Shown: piece by piece, positions 33,441 to 40,607 of the stretch
Position numbering within the stretch: position 1 is the first letter of the stretch
Layout of the letters: each line of letters starts with the position of its first letter
Assembly: GCF_002646595.1 (NCBI RefSeq)
Contig: NZ_PDUD01000036.1
Location: forward strand, 78,858 to 142,857
Reading direction: 5' to 3'
DNA: 64,000 nt
Source of the DNA: Flavilitoribacter nigricans DSM 23189 = NBRC 102662
GTDB taxonomy: Bacteria > Bacteroidota > Bacteroidia > Chitinophagales > Saprospiraceae
Position numbers and translations under genes: made by a program
Notes under the pieces: model-generated
Seen by the model: only the letters and a program-made list of their open reading frames with translations
What the model was told of the DNA's origin: nothing
The model's database searches: none

Positions 33441-34145
33441 ATGAATTTATTTTACGCTCCCGATTCGGCCGATAATCTGGTAGAATTTCCCGCCGAGGAA
33501 GCCCGCCACTGTGTGCAGGTGCTCCGGCATCAGGTAGGGGACACCATCAACTGGGTGGATGGCAAAGGTACCCTCCTGTCCGGTTCCCTGATTGAAGCCA
33601 ATAAGCGATCCTGTAAACTGGAAGTTACCCAGCGCCGGGAAACTTACAGAAAGCGCCCCTTCCGCCTGCATCTGGCGGTAGCTCCCACCAAACAGATCGA
33701 CCGGGTGGAATGGTTGCTGGAAAAAGCCACCGAAATCGGTGTGGATGAGATCACCCTGCTCCGCTGTGCCCATTCCGAGCGGCGCCAGGTACGGCCGGAC
33801 CGACTGGAAAAGATCCTGATCTCGGCGATGAAACAATCGCTGAAAGCCTACTTGCCCGTGCTGCATGGTATGACCCCCTTTCCGGAATTTATGGATACCG
33901 TTACGGATAAAACGGACAACTTTATCGCTTACGTGGATACGGATCAGACCCAACACCTGCAGGACTACTGCCGTCCGGGAGAGGATATCTGCATTCTGAT
34001 CGGACCGGAAGGTGATTTCCATCCCGATGAAGTAGCGCTGGCGCTCGATAAGGGATTCCGCCAGGTGAGCCTGGGCCCCAGCCGCTTGCGTACCGAAACT
34101 GCCGGCATGGTTGCCTGTACGATCGCCAACCTGGCCAATCAGTAA
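33441..34145 (+). CDS. rsmE: 16S rRNA (uracil1498-N3)-methyltransferase
   Basis: Methylates U1498 of 16S rRNA with SAM. The 235-residue length from ATG 33441 (MNLFYAPDSADNLVEFPAEEARHCVQVLRH) is standard; the upstream ATG at 33315 adds non-homologous sequence. The N-terminal PUA-like domain precedes the SPOUT domain, whose knot motifs are ILIGPEGDFHPDEV and VSLGPSRLRTETAG near the C-terminus. It converges with the epimerase gene with a 5-bp gap. Confidence 0.95.
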   Translation: MNLFYAPDSADNLVEFPAEEARHCVQVLRHQVGDTINWVDGKGTLLSGSLIEANKRSCKLEVTQRRETYRKRPFRLHLAVAPTKQIDRVEWLLEKATEIGVDEITLLRCAHSERRQVRPDRLEKILISAMKQSLKAYLPVLHGMTPFPEFMDTVTDKTDNFIAYVDTDQTQHLQDYCRPGEDICILIGPEGDFHPDEVALALDKGFRQVSLGPSRLRTETAGMVACTIANLANQ

Positions 34146-34150
34146 GTTGC

Positions 34151-35149
34151 CTACAGGCCTCCGATACTGGCGTAGGCCGCCAGCAGGCGATCTACCCATG
34201 CCTCAGTCGCCGGATCCCGCATCTGCCGGGAAGGGTCGGCTTCAAACCAGTCAATGGTTTCCCGGATCCCCTGTTTAAAAGGGATCACGGCTTTGAATTC
34301 GGGTACGAAAGTCTTGATCTTGGTATTATCAAAGATCACGCTCACACTTTTGTCTCCCACCAGACTACCGAGCCGGGAAGGCTCGAATTTGGCGATCAGA
34401 TCCGACGCAATATGAACGATCCGGGGTGCTTCTCCCACCGCCATACCGACGGCCTGGTAGATCTGATCCCAGGTGAGGATCTCGTCCGAAGTTATATGAA
34501 AAGCGTGGCCGATTGCCTGCTGGAGTCCGAGCAGACCGACGAAACCGACGGCAAAATCGCGGGAGTGCGTAATGGTCCAGAGGCTGGTGCCGTCGCCGTG
34601 TACAATAACGGGCTCCCGCTTCCGGATACGATCTACGATATTGTAATGTTTCCAACCGCCGATCGGCACGGGGATCACGTATTCGTAGGTCAGAGAAGGC
34701 CGCACGATGGTGATGGGGAACTGGAAGTCGCGGTAGGCCTGCATCAGCGCGTCCTCACAGGCGATCTTGTCGCGGGAGTATTGCCAGACCGGATTGGCGA
34801 GCGGGGTGGATTCGGTAACCACCGGATGGCTGAGCGGTTTTTGGTAGGCCGATGCCGAACTGATAAATACGTATTGGTCCGTCCGGTCGCGAAATAGGCG
34901 GATATCCCGGGCAATATCTGCGGCTTCAAAAGCGATAAAATTAACGACAGCATCGAAGTGGTGCCCATCCATTAATTCCTTTACCCTGTTTTCATCCTGA
35001 ATATCGGCCTGTAGCTGACGGATACCGTCGGGAACCGGCAAACTGGTTTTGGAGCGATTCAATACCCAGACCTCATGGCCCTTTTGAGCGGCCAGCCGGC
35101 TACAGGCGGTGGAGATATTTCCGGTACCGCCGATGAACAAAAATTTCAT
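34151..35149 (-). CDS. NAD-dependent epimerase/dehydratase (extended SDR)
   Basis: A 332-residue nucleotide-sugar or related epimerase of the extended SDR family. The start at 35149 places the Rossmann motif GGTGNIS at residues 7-13. A further feature is the VNFIAFE strand. The catalytic region reads FISSASAYQKPL; the usual YxxxK appears as YSRDK (~142). The atypical TGxxxxS glycine pattern and absence of a fixed sugar-binding signature resemble CSP41/isoflavone-reductase-like epimerases, so the substrate is open. It starts 37 bp from the divergent DUF4159 gene. Confidence 0.85.
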   Translation of the reverse strand: MKFLFIGGTGNISTACSRLAAQKGHEVWVLNRSKTSLPVPDGIRQLQADIQDENRVKELMDGHHFDAVVNFIAFEAADIARDIRLFRDRTDQYVFISSASAYQKPLSHPVVTESTPLANPVWQYSRDKIACEDALMQAYRDFQFPITIVRPSLTYEYVIPVPIGGWKHYNIVDRIRKREPVIVHGDGTSLWTITHSRDFAVGFVGLLGLQQAIGHAFHITSDEILTWDQIYQAVGMAVGEAPRIVHIASDLIAKFEPSRLGSLVGDKSVSVIFDNTKIKTFVPEFKAVIPFKQGIRETIDWFEADPSRQMRDPATEAWVDRLLAAYASIGGL

Positions 35150-35185
35150 AATAAAATAGTAAGTTGCGAGCAAATGATAAGAAGC

Positions 35186-35851
35186 ATGAAAAGTATACAA
35201 TTTTTAGTCATTCTGGCCCTTTTTGCGGGTTTTGGTTTTGTAAATCTCCCCGAAGCGCCTTCTTTGAAAATGGCTTTGTTAAAATATAACGGTGGAGGCG
35301 ACTGGTACGCCAACCCAACCGCCCTGCCCAATCTGGCCAACTTCTGCAACAGTCAGCTGGGTACCAATTTCGAACGCGATAATGCCGTTGTCGAAGTAGG
35401 CAGCGCCGAATTGTTCAATTACGCATTTGTGCACATGACCGGCCACGGTAATGTCGTTTTCTCGGATGCGGAAGCCGAAAACCTGCGCAACTATCTGATC
35501 GCCGGAGGATTTCTGCACATCGATGATAACTACGGGATGGACCCCTATATCCGCACGGCTATGGCTAAGGTATTTCCCGATCAGGAATTTGTCGAGTTGC
35601 CGTTCGAACACCCGATCTACAGTCAGAAGTTCCGGTTTCAGGAGGGTCTGCCCAAGATCCACAAACACGATGACCAAAATCCCCAGGGTTTTGGCCTGTT
35701 CTTTGAAAACCGCCTCGTGGTTTTCTATTCCTTCGAGTGTGACCTCGGTGATGGTTGGGAAGATCAGGACGTGCATAAAGACCCGGAAGAGGTACGCCGG
35801 CAGGCACTGCAAATGGGCGCAAATATCGTTCAGTTTGCCTTTGAACAATAA
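35186..35851 (+). CDS. DUF4159 domain protein, exported
   Basis: A 221-residue protein whose ATG at 35186 gives a signal peptide (MKSIQFLVILALFAGFGFVNLP). The mature domain matches DUF4159: LLKYNGGGDWYANPTALPNL, FVHMTGHGNVVFS, GGFLHIDDNYGMDPY and the C-terminal NRLVVFYSFECDLGDGW. DUF4159 has a glutamine-amidotransferase-like flavodoxin fold; the reaction is unknown. In Bacteroidota it often appears near gliding or outer-membrane genes, but here it leads to the HAD and kdsB genes. Confidence 0.88.
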   Translation: MKSIQFLVILALFAGFGFVNLPEAPSLKMALLKYNGGGDWYANPTALPNLANFCNSQLGTNFERDNAVVEVGSAELFNYAFVHMTGHGNVVFSDAEAENLRNYLIAGGFLHIDDNYGMDPYIRTAMAKVFPDQEFVELPFEHPIYSQKFRFQEGLPKIHKHDDQNPQGFGLFFENRLVVFYSFECDLGDGWEDQDVHKDPEEVRRQALQMGANIVQFAFEQ

Positions 35852-35935
35852 TTGAAAATACTACTGCCAGCGTTGGCACCACAAAGCTGCCGCAGGCACT
35901 GGATTTATATAAAGAAATACCGAAAACCTTAATCG

Positions 35936-36580
35936 ATGAATTATCAGGGGATAATTTTTGACCTGGATGGTACCCTGGTCGATACGGAACCCATCCACCG
36001 GGATGCGTGGTTCAAAGTAATGGCCGAATACGACCTGGAATTTGGCAACGAATGGTTCGAACAGTGGATCGGAAAATCCGATCGGGTACTGGCGGAATCT
36101 TTGGAGCGCTATTACAAGGTACCGGCCTCCGCCGATCTGCTGCAGGAAAAAAAGCGTAAGACCTATCACCTCATGGCGGCCGAGTTCGCCGCTCCTTTCA
36201 CGGGGGTAGAAGTGCTGTTAGGACTATTGAAAGACAATTTTCGCATGGGGATCGCTACCAACAGCTCGGATAAAGATGCCGCTTCCGTCTTTCAGAAAAC
36301 CAAACTGGATACTTTTTTCCAGACGATCGTGACCGCCGATATGGTGGATAAGCTCAAACCGGCGCCCGATATGTATCTGCTGGCCAGCAAACGCCTGGGA
36401 TTGTTCACGGATGTATGCCTGGTAGTGGAAGATTCTCCCTCCGGTGTCAAAGCCGCCAAGGAGGCCGGCATGTACGTACTGGCGGTAACCAATTCCCACC
36501 CGGAAGAAAGTCTGAAGCAGGCCGATAAGATCTTTACCACCTCGCAAGATGCCCTGCAATGGATATTCGATAATCACTAA
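35936..36580 (+). CDS. HAD-superfamily phosphatase/phosphomutase
   Basis: A 214-residue HAD hydrolase of the beta-phosphoglucomutase-like branch. Motif I is FDLDGTLVDTEP (Asp10, Asp12), motif II is ATNSS, motif III is LKPAPD with the lysine, and motif IV is VVEDSPSG. A helical cap follows motif I. The cap type and DGTLVDTEP sequence suggest sugar-phosphate substrates. It lies 9 bp before kdsB, probably in one transcript, though it is not of the KdsC type. Confidence 0.9.
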   Translation: MNYQGIIFDLDGTLVDTEPIHRDAWFKVMAEYDLEFGNEWFEQWIGKSDRVLAESLERYYKVPASADLLQEKKRKTYHLMAAEFAAPFTGVEVLLGLLKDNFRMGIATNSSDKDAASVFQKTKLDTFFQTIVTADMVDKLKPAPDMYLLASKRLGLFTDVCLVVEDSPSGVKAAKEAGMYVLAVTNSHPEESLKQADKIFTTSQDALQWIFDNH

Positions 36581-36589
36581 GCAAGGGGC

Positions 36590-37330
36590 ATGAAGCAGCA
36601 AAAGACACTAGGGGTTATTCCGGCACGTTATGCTTCGTCGCGTTTTCCGGGTAAACCACTGGTCGATATCCGCGGGAAAAGTATGATCCGCCGGGTGTAC
36701 GAGCAGGTAAGCAAGGCCAGCCTGATCGATGCCGTAGTCGTGGCCACGGATGACGAGCGGATCTACGACCACGTGCAGGATTTTGGAGGTACCGTGCAGT
36801 TTACGGAAGATACGCACCGGTCCGGAACGGATCGCTGTGCGGAAGTGGCCGGCCGGGAATCGGCCTACGACGTGGTGGTGAATATCCAGGGTGATGAACC
36901 CTTTATTGATCCCCGTCAGATCGATCAGGTGATACAACCCCTGCGGGAGCAGGCGCAACTGGAGATCTCTACCCTGGCCAAGCGATTGAGCGATGAAGGC
37001 ACGCTGTTCAACCCCAATGTGGTGAAGGTGGTTTTTGACCGCGAGCAACGGGCGCTGTATTTCAGTCGCAGCGCGATTCCCTACCTGCGGGATGTCGATC
37101 CTTCGCTGTGGATGGACAAGGCCGATTTTTACAAACATATCGGCATCTACGGTTTTCGCCGTAATGCCCTGCTGGCGGTTTCCCGTGAATCTCCGGGCAC
37201 CTTGGAGCAATGCGAATCACTTGAACAGCTGCGCTGGCTGGAAGCCGGATACCGCATCTACGTAGGTATCACCCAATGGGAAACTTTCGGTATCGACCAT
37301 CCGGAGGACCTGGATAAGATTACGTTCTGA
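36590..37330 (+). CDS. kdsB: 3-deoxy-manno-octulosonate cytidylyltransferase
   Basis: Activates Kdo as CMP-Kdo for lipopolysaccharide inner-core synthesis. The 246-residue protein has the N-terminal nucleotide-binding IPARYASSRFPGKPLVDI, the ATDDERI and NIQGDEPFI motifs and the substrate-binding HIGIYGFRR segment. Length and motifs are normal. It follows the HAD gene closely and precedes the PAS kinase by only ~12 bp. Confidence 0.97.
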   Translation: MKQQKTLGVIPARYASSRFPGKPLVDIRGKSMIRRVYEQVSKASLIDAVVVATDDERIYDHVQDFGGTVQFTEDTHRSGTDRCAEVAGRESAYDVVVNIQGDEPFIDPRQIDQVIQPLREQAQLEISTLAKRLSDEGTLFNPNVVKVVFDREQRALYFSRSAIPYLRDVDPSLWMDKADFYKHIGIYGFRRNALLAVSRESPGTLEQCESLEQLRWLEAGYRIYVGITQWETFGIDHPEDLDKITF

Positions 37331-37342
37331 AATTTTTTGACC

Positions 37343-39295
37343 GTGAAAACAAATCAAAAAGATGCCATTCTGGAAGCCATGTTCGCCGATGCGACCCTGG
37401 GTATTCTGGTGGCCAACGTCAGTGGAGAGATCATTTTGTGTAATAAACTGGCCGAAGATCTTTTTGGATATACCCGGAATGAGCTGCTGGGCCAGAAAGT
37501 AGAAATGCTGCTGCCGGACCAGATGCGCAGCCGGCACGTTAAGCACCGGGCCGCCTACCTGGAACATCCCACACCCCGCCTGATGGGGGCCGGCCGGGAC
37601 CTCTACGGTCGCCGGAAAGACGGATCTATTTTTCCCATCGAGATCAGCCTGAGCCACGTGCGGATCGAAGACAAGACCGCCGTGATCGCCTTTATCAGCA
37701 ACATCCGCTGGCGGAAGGAGCAGGAGGAAAAACTGCGACACGAAAAAGAGCTGGCCCAGATGTACCTCGAAATGGCGGGTAGCATCATCCTGGTACTCGA
37801 TAAAGAGGAGAATATCACCCTGATCAACCGGGAAGGCGCGCTGATCCTCGGGGGCTCGGAGGAAGAGATCATCGGACAGAACTGGTTCGAAAATTTCGTT
37901 CCCGAAAAAAACCGGGCGGAAGTCCGGGCCGTCTACTATCAGTTGCTCGAACACCAGGGAAGCCAACTGGAATACTACGAAAATAAGGTACGGGCTACCC
38001 ACGGTGAGATTCGCCTGATCTCCTGGCACAACCGCCTGCTGCAAAACGAAAAGGGGGAAGCTATCGGAACGATCAGTTCGGGTACGGATATTACCCTCAC
38101 CCGGGAAGCGGAACTCATGCTGCAGGAAAGTAAAGCGCGGCTGAAGAACTACGCGATCGAGCTGGAAGAAGAGGTGGCCGCCCGCACGGCAGAAGTTTTT
38201 GAAAGCCAGACCAAGCTTAAACTTTCCAACCAGGTTGCCCAGATCGGCTACTGGGAGATCAGTCTGGAAGAACAAAAAGAACTATCGCTGACGTGGTCCG
38301 AAGAGTTCTTTAGATTGTTTGATCAGCGCTATACCGAAGAGCCGCTGCCCAAGGAGTTCTTTCTGCAGTTTATTCACCCCGAAGACCGGGAAGTCGTTAC
38401 GGCCCAGACCCGGCAGGCGATCAAAACGGGCGAGGATAAACGCCTGGAATTTCGGATCACTACTTCCCACGGTCAGCCCAAATACATTAGTTCCGAATTG
38501 CGGGGAATCCGCAATCAGTACGGTAAACTCACCAAAATATTCGGGGTGATCCAGGATATCACCGAAAACAAGGAAATCGAAAAACGCCTGGAACAGAACC
38601 TCAAAAAGGAAAAAGAACTGGGTGAACTGAAATCCCGCTTCGTCTCAATGGCTTCCCACGAGTTCCGTACGCCACTCAGTGCGATCCAGTCTTCTGTCGA
38701 TCTCATCAAGATCTACCAGGAACGCGGGCAGCCCGAAAAGCTGGGGCGACACATCGGACGGATAAAGTCCTCGGTGCAGAACCTGACCAATATCCTCAAT
38801 GACTTCCTCAACCTCGAAAAGCTGGAATCGGGCAAGATCATTTACCAGCCGGAAGCGCTGCAGTTTGAGCAATACATGCGCGATATCCTGGAAGAGATCG
38901 GTCTGCTAAAAAAGGAAGATCAGGAGATCCATTACGAACACCGCGGAGCCGATACCGCCGTACTGGACAAACACCTGCTGCGCAATATTCTGAACAATCT
39001 CTTGTCGAATGCCATCAAATACTCCGGTGAAGGCGCCCGCATCGAAGTGCGTTCGGAAATAGGGAACCAGGAATTGTCCCTGTCGGTAAAAGACCAGGGC
39101 ATCGGTATCCCCCAGGCGGATCAGGAGCACCTGATGACGCGTTTTTTCCGGGCCACCAACGTCACCAATATTCAGGGTACCGGGCTTGGCCTGACGATCG
39201 TTCGACGCTATCTGGATATGATGGGCGGTTCCATCTGGTTTGAAAGTAAGGAGGGAGCGGGGACTACCTTTTTCGTGAAGATCCCCCAGGAATAA
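37343..39295 (+). CDS. Three-PAS sensor histidine kinase
   Basis: About 650 residues without transmembrane helices, so a cytoplasmic sensor. PAS1 spans ~12-130 (GILVANVSGEIILCNKLAEDLFGYTRNELLG; the C-terminal part contains GRRKDGSIFPIEISL), PAS2 ~140-260, PAS3 ~295-415 with PxxFFLQFIHPEDR, then a HisKA helix ASHEFRTPLSAIQ (~440). The ATPase has NNLLSNAIKYS, VKDQGIGIP and GTGLGLTIV. No ATG fits the start; GTG at 37343 or TTG at 37337 are the candidates and ATG 37379 would cut into PAS1. PAS1 resembles FixL-type redox sensors, but no haem-ligand histidine could be assigned. It converges with the REC-CRP regulator, its likely partner. Confidence 0.88.
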   Translation: MKTNQKDAILEAMFADATLGILVANVSGEIILCNKLAEDLFGYTRNELLGQKVEMLLPDQMRSRHVKHRAAYLEHPTPRLMGAGRDLYGRRKDGSIFPIEISLSHVRIEDKTAVIAFISNIRWRKEQEEKLRHEKELAQMYLEMAGSIILVLDKEENITLINREGALILGGSEEEIIGQNWFENFVPEKNRAEVRAVYYQLLEHQGSQLEYYENKVRATHGEIRLISWHNRLLQNEKGEAIGTISSGTDITLTREAELMLQESKARLKNYAIELEEEVAARTAEVFESQTKLKLSNQVAQIGYWEISLEEQKELSLTWSEEFFRLFDQRYTEEPLPKEFFLQFIHPEDREVVTAQTRQAIKTGEDKRLEFRITTSHGQPKYISSELRGIRNQYGKLTKIFGVIQDITENKEIEKRLEQNLKKEKELGELKSRFVSMASHEFRTPLSAIQSSVDLIKIYQERGQPEKLGRHIGRIKSSVQNLTNILNDFLNLEKLESGKIIYQPEALQFEQYMRDILEEIGLLKKEDQEIHYEHRGADTAVLDKHLLRNILNNLLSNAIKYSGEGARIEVRSEIGNQELSLSVKDQGIGIPQADQEHLMTRFFRATNVTNIQGTGLGLTIVRRYLDMMGGSIWFESKEGAGTTFFVKIPQE

Positions 39296-39303
39296 AATCT
39301 CAG

Positions 39304-39343
39304 GAAGATGTGATGATCAGTCCGATCCGATCACCACATCTTC
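39304..39343. terminator. Hairpin between convergent kinase and regulator genes
   Basis: GAAGATGTGATGATC and GATCACCACATCTTC form a 15-bp stem with one mismatch and a 10-nt loop, in the 53-bp gap between the two convergent genes. Confidence 0.7.
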
Positions 39344-39348
39344 GGCTA

Positions 39349-40404
39349 TTAGTTCGGCATTTGTTCCAATGCCCGCAGATTCTTGATCGTGATCGTGCCG
39401 CTGGAATCGATGGAGATCAACCCTTCGGATTTAAAATCGGAAAGCGTGCGGATCACGGATTCTTTCGTAGTACCGACAATGCTGGCCAGATCATCGCGCA
39501 ACATGCTGATGACTGCCGGACTTTCGTCCGTGCCGTGGTAGTAGAGTTGCACCAGCGCATCGGCTACCCGCTTACGGATCGAGTTGTAAGCCAGTTTGAT
39601 GAGCTGTTCCTCTTTCTCCACGACATCGTTAGCGAGGTGTTTGATCAGCAAAGCGGAGAAGTCCCGGTTGCCGTGCAGCAATTTGACGAAATCATCTTTG
39701 GGAATAAAACTCAGTTCCGCCTCTTCCAGTACCACCGCCGAATCGCTGTAGGGTTCATCCTTGAGCAGGGCGTAGTAGCCGAAAAACTCACCGGGACCGA
39801 ACAGTTCGGTAATGTACTTCTTGCCGAATTCGTTTTCCCGGTTGATCTTGATCTTTCCGCTCATGACGTAATAGACCCCTTTCGGGTAATCTCCTTCCCG
39901 GTAGACGTGGTCCTTTTTGGACCAGCGACGGGTCTCTTTGTTCTGAGCCAGTTTGTCCAGCTCTTTCTGCCCGAGATCTTCGTCGATCAGGGATTTGGTC
40001 TGCATGATGCCGGCTTCGAAAGCCTGTCGCAGGCGGGCGCTCTTTTTCAGCCGAAGTTCGATGGCCTCGAGCAGCTGTACGTGCTCAAACGGTTTGGTGA
40101 TGTAATCATCGGCCCCGAGGTTCATGCCCATCCGAAAATCGCGGCTCTCCGTTTTAGCGGTCAGAAAAATAAAGGGAATGCTACTGGTCTTCGGTCGTTT
40201 GCTGAGAATTTGCAGCACGCCGAACCCATCCAGTTCGGGCATCATTACATCGCAGAGGATCAGGTCCGGAGTTTCGTGCATGGCTTTTTCTACTCCTCTT
40301 ACCCCGTTTTCGGCACTCACCACGTCGTATCCGGATACTTCCAGTATCTCTTCGAGATTTTCTCTTACCTCCCGATTGTCTTCAATTACCAATATCTTTT
40401 CCAT
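39349..40404 (-). CDS. Response regulator with CRP-type effector domain
   Basis: A 351-residue fusion. Residues 1-120 are a receiver domain (acidic pair Glu8-Asp9, phospho-acceptor Asp52 in LCDVMMPE, Thr82, Lys104). After a helical linker, residues ~150-270 form a cNMP-binding-like beta roll (YREGDYPKGVYYVMSGKIKI; FGPGEFFGYYALL), and residues ~280-345 a CRP/FNR helix-turn-helix (RDDLASIVGTTKESVIRTLSDFKSEGLI). The cAMP-type phosphate cassette RxSxxxA is absent, so the roll probably does not bind cAMP. Start 40404 (MEKILVIEDN) is chosen over 40500. Phosphorylation by the convergent PAS kinase is inferred. Confidence 0.9.
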   Translation of the reverse strand: MEKILVIEDNREVRENLEEILEVSGYDVVSAENGVRGVEKAMHETPDLILCDVMMPELDGFGVLQILSKRPKTSSIPFIFLTAKTESRDFRMGMNLGADDYITKPFEHVQLLEAIELRLKKSARLRQAFEAGIMQTKSLIDEDLGQKELDKLAQNKETRRWSKKDHVYREGDYPKGVYYVMSGKIKINRENEFGKKYITELFGPGEFFGYYALLKDEPYSDSAVVLEEAELSFIPKDDFVKLLHGNRDFSALLIKHLANDVVEKEEQLIKLAYNSIRKRVADALVQLYYHGTDESPAVISMLRDDLASIVGTTKESVIRTLSDFKSEGLISIDSSGTITIKNLRALEQMPN

Positions 40405-40607
40405 AGTGGGTAGTTTGACGGAATGTAGGCGGTTTATCGTTGCCGTTTGGGGCAGCCAGGCGGCTCCCCGGAATGGCAACTTTATCTTGCTCACATCCAA
40501 GTATGCTTATACTGATCAAGGTATAAGACAAATCGCACTCATGTAGATGATTTCCACTTGGCGTTTTGATGACTTTTATCATCTTCCGCTTCGGCGGCTA
40601 AGGCAGA

